Source: Sphaerimonospora cavernae (GTDB lineage: Bacteria; Actinomycetota; Actinomycetes; Streptosporangiales; Streptosporangiaceae). From it: a DNA stretch of 64,000 nt. Positions 1 to 8,641 of the stretch are shown one piece after another. Position 1 is the stretch's first letter; each line of letters opens with the position of its first letter. The translations under genes were made by a program, and so were the position numbers. The DNA lies in the NCBI RefSeq assembly GCF_042435035.1, contig NZ_JBHMQT010000033.1, positions 124,001 to 188,000 of the forward strand, given 5' to 3'. The notes under the pieces are model-generated. The model did not search any database and was not told the origin of the DNA. It saw nothing but the letters and a program-made list of their open reading frames with translations.

Positions 1-28
1 ACACCTGCGGTCGGGACACAATGGGCGG

Positions 29-934
29 GTGCTGATGCTTCTTGACACCCCGTCGCTCTACTTCCGCGCGTTCTACGGCGTGCCCGAGTCGGTGACCGCT
101 CCGGACGGCATGCCGGTCAACGCGGTGCGGGGGCTCATCGACATGATCGCAACGCTCGTCCGGGACCACTCCCCCACGCGGCTCGCGGCGTGCATGGACG
201 CCGACTGGCGGCCGGCGTTCCGGGTGGCCGCGATCCCGTCGTACAAAGCCCACCGGGTGGCGACCGATGACGGGGCGGAGACCGTGCCCGACGCGCTGAC
301 CCCGCAGGTTCCCGTGATCGAGCAGGTCCTGGACGCCGTCGGCATCGCCCGGGTCGGCGTTCCCGGCTACGAGGCCGACGACGTGATCGGCACACTCACG
401 GCCCGGGCGTCGGGCGCGGTGGACATCGTCACCGGTGACCGGGACCTGTTCCAGCTCGTCGACGACGCGAAACCCTGCCGGGCCCTTTACACAGTAAGGG
501 GAATTCGCAACCTTCAGGTGGTCGATGAGGCGTTTGTCCATCAGAAGTACGGAATCCCGGGCCGGGCGTACGCCGACTTCGCCACGCTGCGCGGCGACCC
601 GAGCGACGGCCTGCCCGGCGTGGCCGGGATCGGCGACAAGACGGCGGCCGCCCTGATCACCCGGTTCGGCTCGCTGGCGGCCCTGCTGGCCGCGCTGGAC
701 GCGCCCGCGGGCACCACCGAGAGCCTCCCCCGCGGCGCCCGCGGCAAGCTCGCGGCGGCCCGCGACTACCTGGAGGTCGCCCCGGTCGTGGTCGGGGTCG
801 TGCAGGACGCGCCGGTTCCCGAGTTGGACCTGACCCGCCCGGCCAAGCCGCGCGATCCCGAGCGCCTGGTCGCCCTGTCGGAGCGGTGCGGCCTGGACAG
901 CCCGCTGAACCGCCTGCTCGCCGTGCTCAGTTGA
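29..934 (+). CDS. 5'-3' exonuclease (flap endonuclease-like)
   Basis: Structure-specific 5' nuclease of the FEN/PIN-like family, expected to trim 5' flaps or RNA primers during replication and repair. At 301 aa it holds only the nuclease domain; no DNA polymerase I domain follows. Acidic metal-binding motifs are visible: LLDTPSLYFRAF near the N-terminus, YEADDVIGT, VTGDRDLFQ and GDPSDGLPGVAGIGDKTA, the last being the helix-hairpin-helix (H3TH) region. The start is GTG at 29, with an in-frame ATG at 35 as alternative; too little upstream sequence is present to choose. It converges on helY with a 16-bp gap, the order seen for Rv2090/helY in mycobacteria. Function assignment is secure at family level. 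Confidence 0.9.
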   Translation: MLMLLDTPSLYFRAFYGVPESVTAPDGMPVNAVRGLIDMIATLVRDHSPTRLAACMDADWRPAFRVAAIPSYKAHRVATDDGAETVPDALTPQVPVIEQVLDAVGIARVGVPGYEADDVIGTLTARASGAVDIVTGDRDLFQLVDDAKPCRALYTVRGIRNLQVVDEAFVHQKYGIPGRAYADFATLRGDPSDGLPGVAGIGDKTAAALITRFGSLAALLAALDAPAGTTESLPRGARGKLAAARDYLEVAPVVVGVVQDAPVPELDLTRPAKPRDPERLVALSERCGLDSPLNRLLAVLS

Positions 935-950
935 GCCGCGCCGGCCGCGC

Positions 951-3695
951 TCAGCTCACCGAGGAGTAGGCGACGACGCCGCGGCGCATGGCCTCGATCG
1001 CCTTGGCCGCGGTGTCGCCCACCTTGGCGCCGCGCGGAGAGGCGTCCTTGAGCTGGCCGAGCAGGTCGAGCAGTTGCTTGACCCAGCGCACGAAGTCGCC
1101 CGCGGCCAGGTCGCAGTCGGTGAGCACGGCGTCGAGGCTGTGGCCCTTGGCCCAGCGGAAGGCCACCCAGGCGAAACCCAGGTCGGGTTCCCGGATGAAC
1201 GACAGGCCGTGGTCCCGCTCGATCTCCTCCAGCTCACCCCAGAGCCGGACCATCTCGGCGAGCGCGTCGCGGGCCGCCCCGCCGGGAATCTTCGGGCTGC
1301 GCGTGTCGTCCGACTGCCGGGACTCGTACACCAGCGACGACACGCACGCGGCCAACTCGGCCGGGTCGAGCCCCTCCCACACGCCCGCGCGCAGGCACTC
1401 GGAGGTGAGCAGGTCCAGCTCGGTGTAGATCTTGGCCAGGCGCCGGCCCTGCTCGGTGACCGTCTCTCCGTCCAGGTAGCCGAGCTGGTCAAGCACCCCG
1501 CAGACCCGGTCGAAGGTCCGCGCGATCACGTGGGATCGGCTCTCGACCCGGCGGCGCAGCCCCTCGGTCTCCCGGAGCAGTTTGTGGTAGCGCTCGGCCC
1601 ACCGGGCGTGATCCTCGCGCTCGTCGCAGCCGTGGCAGGGATGCCGGCGCAGCTCCCGCCGCAGCCGGGCCACCTCCTCGTCCTCCACCGCGTGGTCCCG
1701 GGCCCGTTCGGGCTTGCCGAGGTCACGGTCGCCGATCTTGGCGTGCACGGTGGCTACCAGGTCGGCCCGCTCCTTCGGAGAGCGCGCGTTGAAGTTCTTC
1801 GGGATCCTGATCTTCTCGATGGGCTCGACCGGCACCGGGAAGTCCGCCGCCGACAGCCGCTTGACCTGCTTGCCGATGGTCAGCACGAGCGGAGAAGGTC
1901 CCTCGCCGCGCCCGTTCACCCCGCGCCCGCTCACGCCGCGCGGGTTCACCCCGGGGTCGAGCACCACCGCCAGGCCCGCGCGGCGGCCGCCGGGCACGCG
2001 GATGACGTCCCCCGGCCGCAGCACCTCCAGGGACTGTACGGCCTGCGCCCGGCGGGCCGCGCCGCGCTGCCGCGACAGCTCGGCCTCCCGGTCCGACAGC
2101 CGCCTGCGCATCGCCGCGTACTCCTGGAAGTCCCCCAGGTGGCAGGTCATCGCCTCCGCATAGCCCTCGAGCGCCTGCTCGGCCTTGCGGAGCTGCCGGG
2201 CCAGCCCGACGACCGCCCGGTCGGCCTGGAACTGGGCGAAGGAGTCCTCCAGCAGCGTCCTGGCGCGGTCGCGGCCGACCTGGCCGACGAGGTTGACGGC
2301 CATGTTGTACGACGGCTGGAAGCTGGAGCGCAGCGGGTAGGTCCGGGTGCCGGCGAGACCGGCGACGCTGAGCGGATCCATGCCCGGCTGCCAGATCACC
2401 ACGGCGTGGCCCTCGACGTCGATGCCACGCCGCCCGGCCCGGCCGGTGAGCTGGGTGTACTCCCCCGGCGTGAGATCGGCGTGGGTCTCGCCGTTCCACT
2501 TGTCGAGCTTCTCGATCACCACGGACCTGGCCGGCATGTTGATGCCGAGCGCCAGCGTCTCGGTGGCGAACACGGCCTTGACCAGGCCCCTGGTGAACAG
2601 CTCCTCCACGACCTCCTTGAAGGCCGGGAGCATGCCCGCGTGATGGGCCGCCAGGCCGCGCTCCAGGCAGTCACGCCACTCCAGATAGCCCAGCACGGCG
2701 AGGTCCTCGTCGGGCAGGTGCGCGGTGCGCTCGTCGACGACGTGGCGGATCTCCATCCGCTCCCGATCCGTGGTCAGGCGCAGCCCGGCGTAGTTGCACT
2801 GCATCACGGCGGCGTCGCAGCCCGCCCGGGAGAAGATGAAGGTGATCGCGGGCAGCAACCCTTCCGCGTCGAGCTTCTCGATCACGTCCGCGCGATTGGA
2901 GGTGTTCACCCGCCCCGGCCTCGAGTAGCCCCGCCTGCCTCGCGTCTGCGCCAGACGGGCCTCGTCCCGGGTGATCCGCATCAGCGCCGGGTTGACCCGC
3001 TGGCTGTCGTCGCCCTCGTAGACGAACAGGTCGTACATCCGCTTGCCGACCAGCATGTGCTGCCACAGCGGCACCGGCCGGTGCTCGTCGACGATCACGG
3101 TGGTGTCGCCGCGGACCTCGCCGAGCCACTCGCCGAACTCCTCGGCGTTGCTGACCGTCGCGGACAGGGCGACCACGCGGACCGACTCGGGCAGGTGGAT
3201 GATCACCTCTTCCCAGACCGCCCCCCGGAACCGGTCGGCGAGGTAGTGCACCTCGTCCATCACGACGTAGGCGAGCCCGGCCAACGTGGGCGAGCCCGCG
3301 TACAGCATGTTGCGCAGCACCTCGGTGGTCATGACCACGATCGGCGCCTCGCCGTTGACGCTGTTGTCCCCGGTCAGCAGGCCCACCTTGGCGGCGCCGT
3401 ACCGGCGGACCAGGTCGTTGTACTTCTGGTTGGACAGCGCCTTGATGGGAGTGGTGTAGAAGCACTTGCTGCCGCGCTGGACGGCGAGGTGGACGGCGAA
3501 CTCCCCGACGACGGTCTTGCCCGACCCGGTCGGCGCCGCCACCAGCACACCGTCGCCCGCCTCGAGCGCCCGGCAGGCGTCGAGCTGGAACTCGTCGAGC
3601 TCGAAGTCGTACAGGCCACGGAACGAGGTGAGGGCGGGCCCGGATTCGGCCTGCTGTTGACGGAATGCGGCGTAGCGTTCCGCAGGCGTACTCAT
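951..3695 (-). CDS. helY: Ski2-like DEAD/DEAH-box RNA helicase HelY
   Basis: ATP-dependent superfamily 2 helicase of the Ski2/Mtr4 group, presumed to act in RNA turnover. 914 aa. Walker A APTGSGKT at residues 54-61, DEVH box at 147-150, SAT motif at 178-180 and motif VI QLTGRAGRRGID are all present, followed by the long C-terminal helical (DSHCT-like) region with CxxC-type cysteines (HPCHGCDER). A glycine-rich linker near residue 590 is encoded by three 15-bp tandem units (1906-1950). The ATG start at 3695 lies 7 nt after a TAGGGT box, so the mRNA is probably leaderless. It sits just downstream of tatC, a conserved actinobacterial order. Confidence 0.93.
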   Translation of the reverse strand: MSTPAERYAAFRQQQAESGPALTSFRGLYDFELDEFQLDACRALEAGDGVLVAAPTGSGKTVVGEFAVHLAVQRGSKCFYTTPIKALSNQKYNDLVRRYGAAKVGLLTGDNSVNGEAPIVVMTTEVLRNMLYAGSPTLAGLAYVVMDEVHYLADRFRGAVWEEVIIHLPESVRVVALSATVSNAEEFGEWLGEVRGDTTVIVDEHRPVPLWQHMLVGKRMYDLFVYEGDDSQRVNPALMRITRDEARLAQTRGRRGYSRPGRVNTSNRADVIEKLDAEGLLPAITFIFSRAGCDAAVMQCNYAGLRLTTDRERMEIRHVVDERTAHLPDEDLAVLGYLEWRDCLERGLAAHHAGMLPAFKEVVEELFTRGLVKAVFATETLALGINMPARSVVIEKLDKWNGETHADLTPGEYTQLTGRAGRRGIDVEGHAVVIWQPGMDPLSVAGLAGTRTYPLRSSFQPSYNMAVNLVGQVGRDRARTLLEDSFAQFQADRAVVGLARQLRKAEQALEGYAEAMTCHLGDFQEYAAMRRRLSDREAELSRQRGAARRAQAVQSLEVLRPGDVIRVPGGRRAGLAVVLDPGVNPRGVSGRGVNGRGEGPSPLVLTIGKQVKRLSAADFPVPVEPIEKIRIPKNFNARSPKERADLVATVHAKIGDRDLGKPERARDHAVEDEEVARLRRELRRHPCHGCDEREDHARWAERYHKLLRETEGLRRRVESRSHVIARTFDRVCGVLDQLGYLDGETVTEQGRRLAKIYTELDLLTSECLRAGVWEGLDPAELAACVSSLVYESRQSDDTRSPKIPGGAARDALAEMVRLWGELEEIERDHGLSFIREPDLGFAWVAFRWAKGHSLDAVLTDCDLAAGDFVRWVKQLLDLLGQLKDASPRGAKVGDTAAKAIEAMRRGVVAYSSVS
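1906..1950. repeat. 15-bp tandem repeat inside helY
   Basis: Three imperfect 15-bp units (consensus ccgcgcccgttcacc) encode the pentapeptide series RGVSG/RGVNG in the linker of HelY. Being in frame, length changes add or remove five residues without a frameshift. Confidence 0.85.
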
Positions 3696-3702
3696 ACCGC
3701 CA

Positions 3703-3708
3703 ACCCTA
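3703..3708 (-). promoter_or_regulatory. -10 box of helY
   Basis: TAGGGT (read on the minus strand) ends 7 nt before the helY ATG; no purine-rich ribosome site fits between, so transcription probably starts at or beside the start codon. No convincing -35 box seen. Confidence 0.5.
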
Positions 3709-3763
3709 CCGATAACCGGATTCCGGGCCGTCCCGTCTGGCGGAAAGCTCCTCGTTCAGATCC

Positions 3764-4615
3764 TTAGGGCTCGGGGTCGGAGGTCGTGACCGGGCCGTCG
3801 AGCTCCTCCTCGATCGCGCGGGCATGCGCCGCGTCGGCGGCCTCGCGTTTCCTGTCGCGGAAGAACATGATCGCCTGCGCGACGTAGAACAGCCCGACCA
3901 TCGGCAGGGCCAGCATCAGCATGCTGATCGGGTCCTGGCTGGGCGTGGCCACCGCCGAGAAGACGAACAGCAGGAAGACGACCATCCGCTGGTGCTTGGC
4001 CACGGTGGCGAAGCGCAGCACACCGACCACGTTCAGGAACACCATCAGCAGCGGCATCAGGAACGAGACCCCGAAGATCGCCAGCATACCGAGCGTGAAG
4101 TTCAGGTAGTCGTTGATGGTGAGGAGGTTCAGCGTGTCCTCGGGGGCGAAGCCGAGGAGCAGCCCCAGTCCCTTGTCCATGATGAAGTAGGCCAGCGCCG
4201 CCCCGGCGGTGAACAGCGGCACGGCCAGTCCGAGGAACGCCACGGTGTAGCGCCGCTCGTTCCGGTACAGCCCTGGGGTGACGAACGCCCACAGCTGGTA
4301 CAGCCAGAACCCGGCCGACACCACCAGGCCGAACATCAGCGCGACCTTGAGGTTCACGAAGAACGAGTCGAACACCCCGTTGACGAACAGCAGACACTTG
4401 TCCTTGTCCAGCTGGTGGGCCTGGGGGAGCCGACAGTACGGCTGCTTCAGGAACTTCCAGATGGGTTCGAAGAAGACGAACCCGAGGACGGTGCCCGCCA
4501 CCACGGCCAGGATGGCCTTGATCAACCGGTTGCGGAGCTCGCGGATGTGCTCCATCAGAGTCATCCGCCCGTCATCCGAGACGGCGGGAGTCGATCGCTT
4601 CAGCAGAGCCATCAC
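3764..4615 (-). CDS. tatC: Sec-independent translocase subunit TatC
   Basis: Multi-spanning inner-membrane receptor of the twin-arginine translocation pathway, which exports folded proteins with RR signal peptides. 283 aa with the family's six hydrophobic helices. The cytoplasmic N-terminal motif MTLMEHIRELRNR, part of the signal-peptide binding site, is intact. The tail is charged and acidic. It lies downstream of tatA (55-bp gap), probably co-transcribed with it. A candidate client in this window is the RR-signal amidase at 44428. Identification is firm. Confidence 0.96.
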   Translation of the reverse strand: MMALLKRSTPAVSDDGRMTLMEHIRELRNRLIKAILAVVAGTVLGFVFFEPIWKFLKQPYCRLPQAHQLDKDKCLLFVNGVFDSFFVNLKVALMFGLVVSAGFWLYQLWAFVTPGLYRNERRYTVAFLGLAVPLFTAGAALAYFIMDKGLGLLLGFAPEDTLNLLTINDYLNFTLGMLAIFGVSFLMPLLMVFLNVVGVLRFATVAKHQRMVVFLLFVFSAVATPSQDPISMLMLALPMVGLFYVAQAIMFFRDRKREAADAAHARAIEEELDGPVTTSDPEP

Positions 4616-4669
4616 GCTAGTCCTATGTCAAGAGACGGGTGGGAGGCCGGCGAAACGCGGTGGCAGGTC

Positions 4670-4990
4670 TCAGCCGGGGTTCCGCTCGTTCTGCGCCTGC
4701 GCGCTGACCGGAGCCTGCGACTCCTTGAGCCGCCGGTTCTCCTCCTCGAGCGAGCGCAACCGCTCCTCGACGGACGGGCCCGCGGGCGGGAGCTGCGCGG
4801 CCGCGACGGGCTCCGCCTTCGCCCGCACGACGTCGTCGGAGTCCTCGTCGCTGAGCTTGCCGGTCTCCTTCTTGAACATGCGCAGCGACTGCCCCAGCGC
4901 CTTGGCGGTGTCGGGCAGCTTCTTCGCGCCGAACAGGAGGACCAGAACCAGAAGGATCAGAATCAATTCCGTGGGTCCAAGACTGCCCAT
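4670..4990 (-). CDS. tatA: Twin-arginine translocase pore subunit TatA
   Basis: Forms the size-adjustable Tat channel with TatC. 106 aa: one N-terminal transmembrane helix (residues 7-21), the hinge FGAKKLP, an amphipathic helix (ALGQSLRMFKKE), then a long charged tail ending in a predicted short coiled coil (EERLRSLEEENRRLKE). An AGGAG ribosome site precedes the ATG by 6 nt. The gene starts 10 bp after the small membrane-protein gene at 5000 and precedes tatC, so the three are probably one operon with pafBC upstream. Confidence 0.95.
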   Translation of the reverse strand: MGSLGPTELILILLVLVLLFGAKKLPDTAKALGQSLRMFKKETGKLSDEDSDDVVRAKAEPVAAAQLPPAGPSVEERLRSLEEENRRLKESQAPVSAQAQNERNPG

Positions 4991-4999
4991 GACATCTCC

Positions 5000-5206
5000 T
5001 TAAAGCGAAGGTCGTGCCGTCCCCCCCGATCGTACGCGCAACCCGGGCGGTTCGTCCCCCTCCCGCGGCAGCATGCGCCGTGCCCGGTCCAACTCCGAGC
5101 CGAGGCCACGCGCCGCGGCGACCATCCGTACGGCCAAGACCGCCAGGATGGCGAGCCCGGCGACCGCCAGACCGCTTCCGGCGAAGATCCACGTCATGCC
5201 CGCCAT
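5000..5206 (-). CDS. small single-pass membrane protein
   Basis: 68 aa. Residues 5-30 form one strongly hydrophobic helix (IFAGSGLAVAGLAILAVLAV), followed by a basic, Pro/Gly-rich cytoplasmic-type tail. I recognise no domain. Position is the main support: it fills the space between pafC and tatA on the same strand, ends 9 nt before the tatA start and keeps GC-rich third codon positions. Start could be ATG 5206 or the in-frame ATG at 5197. A Tat accessory role would be a guess from position only. Confidence 0.6.
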   Translation of the reverse strand: MAGMTWIFAGSGLAVAGLAILAVLAVRMVAAARGLGSELDRARRMLPREGDEPPGLRVRSGGTARPSL

Positions 5207-5241
5207 GCTAATTGGATGCTATCGGGACGTGATGGGGGCGG

Positions 5242-6195
5242 TCAGCCGGCCGACGCGTAGTTGGCCAGCGCCGCCTCGGCGGTGGCCGCGACCTGGTCGG
5301 CCAGAGACGCGGGAGACACCACGCGCCCGCTCTCACCGAGCCGCAGCGCGAGCCGTACGACCCAGGACTGGTCGCGGGCGCGGAGCGTCACCCGCAGGCG
5401 GCCCTCGCCCAGCTCGGCGACCTCCTCACACGGGTAGTACTCGGCGACCCAGCGGCCGGCCGGACTGAGCTCCAGCTCGACGAGTTCGTCGCGGTCGGAG
5501 GGCCGGAAGACGCCCTCGGCGACGTCCATCGGCTCGGCCTCGGCCGGTGGATCGGCCGGCACGTCCAGGACCTCGACGTCGATGATCCGGTCGATGCGGA
5601 ACATCCGCATCGCCTCGGCGCGGTAGCACCAGCCCTCCAGGTAGTGCCGCCCGTCCACCAGCACCACGCGCAGCGGGTCGACCTCGCGCGGGGTGATCTC
5701 GTCGCGCCCCGGCACGTAGTAGCGCAGGGACAGCCGCCGGCCGCGCCGGGCCGCGTCCGTGATCACCGCGTGGGCGTCGGGCGCCGCACCGAGTTCCACA
5801 TGCACCTGGCTGCTGACCGTGGCCGCGCCCTCGCCCGCCGCCTGCTCCAGCTTGGCGATCACCCGGCCCAGCACGTCGCGGCCCTGGAACTCCGGCAGTT
5901 CGTCGAGCATCCGCAGCGCCACCAGCAGCGCGCTCGCCTCGTCCACGCCCAGCTTCAGCGGGCGGGCGATCGTGTCGGCGTTGTCGATGAGGATCTCGCC
6001 GCCGTCCCACGACACGTCGATCAGGTCGCCCGGGGTGTGCCCCGGCAGACCGCACATCCAGACGAGCTGCAGGTCGTCGATGAGCTGCTTCTCCGACAGG
6101 CCGAACAGCCGCGCCACCTCGGGGACCTGCGCCCCCGGGTGCGACATCAGGTACGGCACGAGCGCCAGCAGCCGCGGCAGCCGGTCGGAACTCAT
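5242..6195 (-). CDS. pafC: WYL-domain transcriptional regulator PafC
   Basis: With PafB this forms the PafBC transcription activator of the RecA-independent DNA-damage response (established in mycobacteria); despite the name it is not a proteasome component. 317 aa: N-terminal winged helix (residues 5-60, MSHPGAQVPEVARLFGLSEK), central WYL domain around residues 150-230 with LEGWCYRAEAMRMFRIDRI, and a C-terminal WCX extension. The ATG at 6195 overlaps the pafB stop by 4 nt (ATGA), giving translational coupling and fixing the start although the frame stays open further upstream. Confidence 0.92.
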   Translation of the reverse strand: MSSDRLPRLLALVPYLMSHPGAQVPEVARLFGLSEKQLIDDLQLVWMCGLPGHTPGDLIDVSWDGGEILIDNADTIARPLKLGVDEASALLVALRMLDELPEFQGRDVLGRVIAKLEQAAGEGAATVSSQVHVELGAAPDAHAVITDAARRGRRLSLRYYVPGRDEITPREVDPLRVVLVDGRHYLEGWCYRAEAMRMFRIDRIIDVEVLDVPADPPAEAEPMDVAEGVFRPSDRDELVELELSPAGRWVAEYYPCEEVAELGEGRLRVTLRARDQSWVVRLALRLGESGRVVSPASLADQVAATAEAALANYASAG

Positions 6196-7178
6196 CGCAG
6201 TGCCTCCTTCCCCTGGGCCTCCTTCAACTGGGCCTCCTTCAACTGGGCCCCCTTCAGCCGGCGGATCACGGCCTCCCGCGCGTCCGGTGGATCGACGACC
6301 TTCGCGTGCGGGCCCAGGCTGGCGATCCAGCCCGCCAGCCGCTCGGGTTCGGCGAACATCACCTCGGCCTCGTCCCACCCGTCGGACCCGGTCCGTACGG
6401 CTCGGGCGAGGTGCCGCAGGCCCAGGCAGGTGCCCTGCCGTACCAGGACCAGCGCGACCCGCTCGACCGGCCGCTCCTGGTAGCCGACCATCGCCCGCAG
6501 ATCCACGCCCTCGGGCACGGTGAACGCTCCGGGACGGCCGACCGTCGCGACGCGGCCGGCGATCCGGCTCAGCCGGAAGACCCGGGAGGCGTCCCGGTCG
6601 CGGTCGTGTCCCACGACGTACCACCTCCCGTAGCGGCTCACCACACCCCAGGGTTCGACGACCCGGGTGAGCACGGCCTCGCTGCCGGCCGAGCGGTAGT
6701 CGAAGGTCACCACCCGCCGGTCGCGCACCGCCTCCCACAGCGTGGGGAAGGCCGGGTCGCGGGTGTGCAGCCGCAGCTCCAACGGGGTTTCCGCGAGGTC
6801 GGTGCGCACTCCCCCGGCCCGGAGCTTGAGCAGCGCCCCGCCGGCCGCGTCGGCGAGGCTGGCCCGCTGCCAGACCTGGGCGGCCAGGCCGAGCACGGCG
6901 GCCTCGTCCGGCTCCAGGGTGATCTCGGGCAGCTCGTAGGCCTCACGCGGGATCCGATAGCCGGGATCGTCCTCCCACGGGTCCTTGTGCACCTCGAGTG
7001 GGATGCCGATCTCGCGCAGCTCGTTCTTGTCGCGCTCGAACATGCGCTGGAAGGCCTCGTCGTTGTCCGGGTCGTAGCCCGGGACGGCATGCCTGATCTG
7101 CTCCGCGCTCAGCGGCCGGTGCGTGGCGAGCAGGCAGATCACCAGGTTGAGCAGCCGCTCGGTCTTCCGCCGTGACAT
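6192..7178 (-). CDS. pafB: WYL-domain transcriptional regulator PafB
   Basis: Partner of PafC in the PafBC damage-response activator. 328 aa: N-terminal helix-turn-helix (RPLSAEQIRHAVPGYD), WYL domain with VVSRYGRWYVVGHDRDRD around residues 170-190, and a WCX-like C-terminus. The last about 20 residues are a low-complexity tail (KEAQLKEAQ type) encoded by a 15-bp minisatellite (6198-6257) running into the pafC start, an oddity of this copy. A GGAGG site sits 5 nt before the ATG. The 38-bp divergent space to the DUF3866 gene carries -10-like boxes for both directions. Confidence 0.92.
   Translation of the reverse strand: MSRRKTERLLNLVICLLATHRPLSAEQIRHAVPGYDPDNDEAFQRMFERDKNELREIGIPLEVHKDPWEDDPGYRIPREAYELPEITLEPDEAAVLGLAAQVWQRASLADAAGGALLKLRAGGVRTDLAETPLELRLHTRDPAFPTLWEAVRDRRVVTFDYRSAGSEAVLTRVVEPWGVVSRYGRWYVVGHDRDRDASRVFRLSRIAGRVATVGRPGAFTVPEGVDLRAMVGYQERPVERVALVLVRQGTCLGLRHLARAVRTGSDGWDEAEVMFAEPERLAGWIASLGPHAKVVDPPDAREAVIRRLKGAQLKEAQLKEAQGKEALR
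6198..6257. repeat. 15-bp tandem repeat at the 3' end of pafB
   Basis: Four units; two are identical (ctgggcctccttcaa at 6213-6227 and 6228-6242) and two are degenerate. They encode the repeating tail (Q/G)LKEA of PafB and place the pafC ribosome site inside the array. Confidence 0.85.
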
Positions 7179-7204
7179 AAGGCCTCCTTTCCCAGGCAGA
7201 ACGC

Positions 7205-7210
7205 TACCCT
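7205..7210 (+). promoter_or_regulatory. -10 box of the DUF3866 gene
   Basis: TACCCT ends 6 nt before the GTG start at 7217, implying a leaderless transcript. On the opposite strand the same segment offers TAGCGT for pafB. Confidence 0.5.
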
Positions 7211-7216
7211 TTCCTG

Positions 7217-8296
7217 GTGATCCGATGGCGCAAAGGCGAGGTGACGGGGGTCCGGCGCGAGTGGCCGGGGGCGGTGGAACTGGAGGTCGCCACCGAGGAC
7301 GGCCGCTGCCGGGCGCTGGCCTATCCCGCGCTGGTGGGCCGGCCCGAGACCGGCGACGTCGTGCTGCTCAACACGACCGCACTCGCCATGGGCCTCGGCA
7401 CGGGAGGGTACGCCATGGTGGTCGCGGTGCCCGACCGGTTGCCGGCCGATCCCGCCGGTCCCGGCCATCTGGTCAAGGCGCGCTACACGCCGCTGCAGGC
7501 GACCGTGGCGGGCGCGGACGAACAGGGCTCGCCGTACCACGAGGCGCTCCGGGAGGCGGACTCGGTCGACGGCATGCCGGTCGTGATCGCCGATCTGCAC
7601 TCGGCGCTGCCCGCGATCCTGTGCGGCCTCTATTCGCATGCGGGCGATGGCGACCGGCCCCGGGTGGCGTACGTGATGCAGGACGGCGGGGCGCTCCCCG
7701 CGTGGTTCTCGATGTCGTGCGCCGAGCTGAGGGCGCGCGAATGGCTGTGCGGGGTGATCACCGTCGGGCAGGCGTTCGGCGGCGACCTGGAGGCGGTCAC
7801 CCTGCACACCGGGCTGCTCGCCGCCCGCCACGTGCTCCACGCCGACGTGGCCGTGGTGGCGCAGGGCCCGGGCAACCTCGGCACCGGCACCCGCTGGGGC
7901 TTCTCCGGCGTGTGCGCAGGAGAAGCGGTGAACGCCGCCGCCGTGCTGTCCGGACGGCCGGTGGCCGCCCTTCGGATCAGCGAGGGCGACCGGCGCGACC
8001 GCCACATAGGGGTGTCACATCACTCGCTCACCGCCTACGGACGCGTGGCGCTGGCCCCGGCCCGGGTCGTGCTGCCCGAGCTGCCGGGTGAGCTGGGCGA
8101 TCGGGTGCGCGAGCAGGCCGCGCCGCTGGCCGCGCGCCACGAGCTCGTCACCGTGCCCGTCGACGGGCTGCTCGACGCGCTCAAGGCCGCACCGGTCCGG
8201 CTGTCCACGATGGGCCGCGGCCTGGAGGAGGACACCGCCTACTTCCTGGCCTCGGCAGCCGCCGGCCACCACGCCGCCGACCTGCTCGCCTCGTAA
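7217..8296 (+). CDS. DUF3866 family protein
   Basis: 359 aa cytosolic protein of the actinobacterial DUF3866 family; no function is established. Visible features are a short beta-rich N-terminal part (residues 1-75, VLLNTTALAMGLGTGGYAMV), then an alpha/beta body with glycine-rich turns (AQGPGNLGTGTRWGFSG) and a conserved HHSLTAYGRV segment. There is no signal peptide or membrane helix. It is divergent from pafBC, a common actinobacterial pairing, so a link to that region's nucleic-acid genes is possible but unproven. Start GTG 7217 is supported by the -10 box 6 nt upstream. Confidence 0.85.
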   Translation: MIRWRKGEVTGVRREWPGAVELEVATEDGRCRALAYPALVGRPETGDVVLLNTTALAMGLGTGGYAMVVAVPDRLPADPAGPGHLVKARYTPLQATVAGADEQGSPYHEALREADSVDGMPVVIADLHSALPAILCGLYSHAGDGDRPRVAYVMQDGGALPAWFSMSCAELRAREWLCGVITVGQAFGGDLEAVTLHTGLLAARHVLHADVAVVAQGPGNLGTGTRWGFSGVCAGEAVNAAAVLSGRPVAALRISEGDRRDRHIGVSHHSLTAYGRVALAPARVVLPELPGELGDRVREQAAPLAARHELVTVPVDGLLDALKAAPVRLSTMGRGLEEDTAYFLASAAAGHHAADLLAS

Positions 8297-8329
8297 CAGC
8301 TGTCGATCAAGCCGCGTGCGCTTCGAACT

Positions 8330-8641
8330 TCATCGCCGACGACGCACCTTAATCTCACGCATGTCCGTGACCGCGACCTTCAGGATCTCGTACAGGTGCC
8401 CATGCGAGTCAAGGGCGACCATGGCGTGCAGAACGGCGTCGTCCTCGCCGTCATCGGGCCCGGCCGGCGCCTGGCAGCGAAAGGTGAAAACCGACATGCT
8501 CTGGTCGTGGGTGAACATTCCGGTCTCCGTGTACGCGGCCCCGCTCGCCGCCAGCACGGCGGCCCGGCCGATGTCGTCGAGCCCCTTGAACTTGCCTCTG
8601 ATCGTCACTCTGAACACGCGCTCATCCCTCACGCACGGCAT
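8330..8641 (-). CDS. DUF6204 family protein
   Basis: 103 aa or slightly shorter; small alpha+beta protein (FRVTIRGKFKGLDD at the N-terminus, EILKVAVTDMREIKVRRR at the C-terminus) resembling the DUF6204 family, of unknown function. It overlaps the 3' end of the upstream TetR gene by up to 20 nt, so the two are one operon; GTG at 8632 is an alternative start that cuts the overlap to 11 nt. Being co-transcribed with an autoregulated TetR gene, it may belong to the response to that regulator's unknown ligand. Confidence 0.72.
   Translation of the reverse strand: MPCVRDERVFRVTIRGKFKGLDDIGRAAVLAASGAAYTETGMFTHDQSMSVFTFRCQAPAGPDDGEDDAVLHAMVALDSHGHLYEILKVAVTDMREIKVRRRR

Noticed and set aside
1074..3767. 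Very long open frame antisense to helY (897 codons), and similar long antisense frames elsewhere
   Set aside because: High GC makes the complementary frame of a biased gene open; the translations are His/Pro/Arg-rich with no domains, while the sense genes are conserved families.
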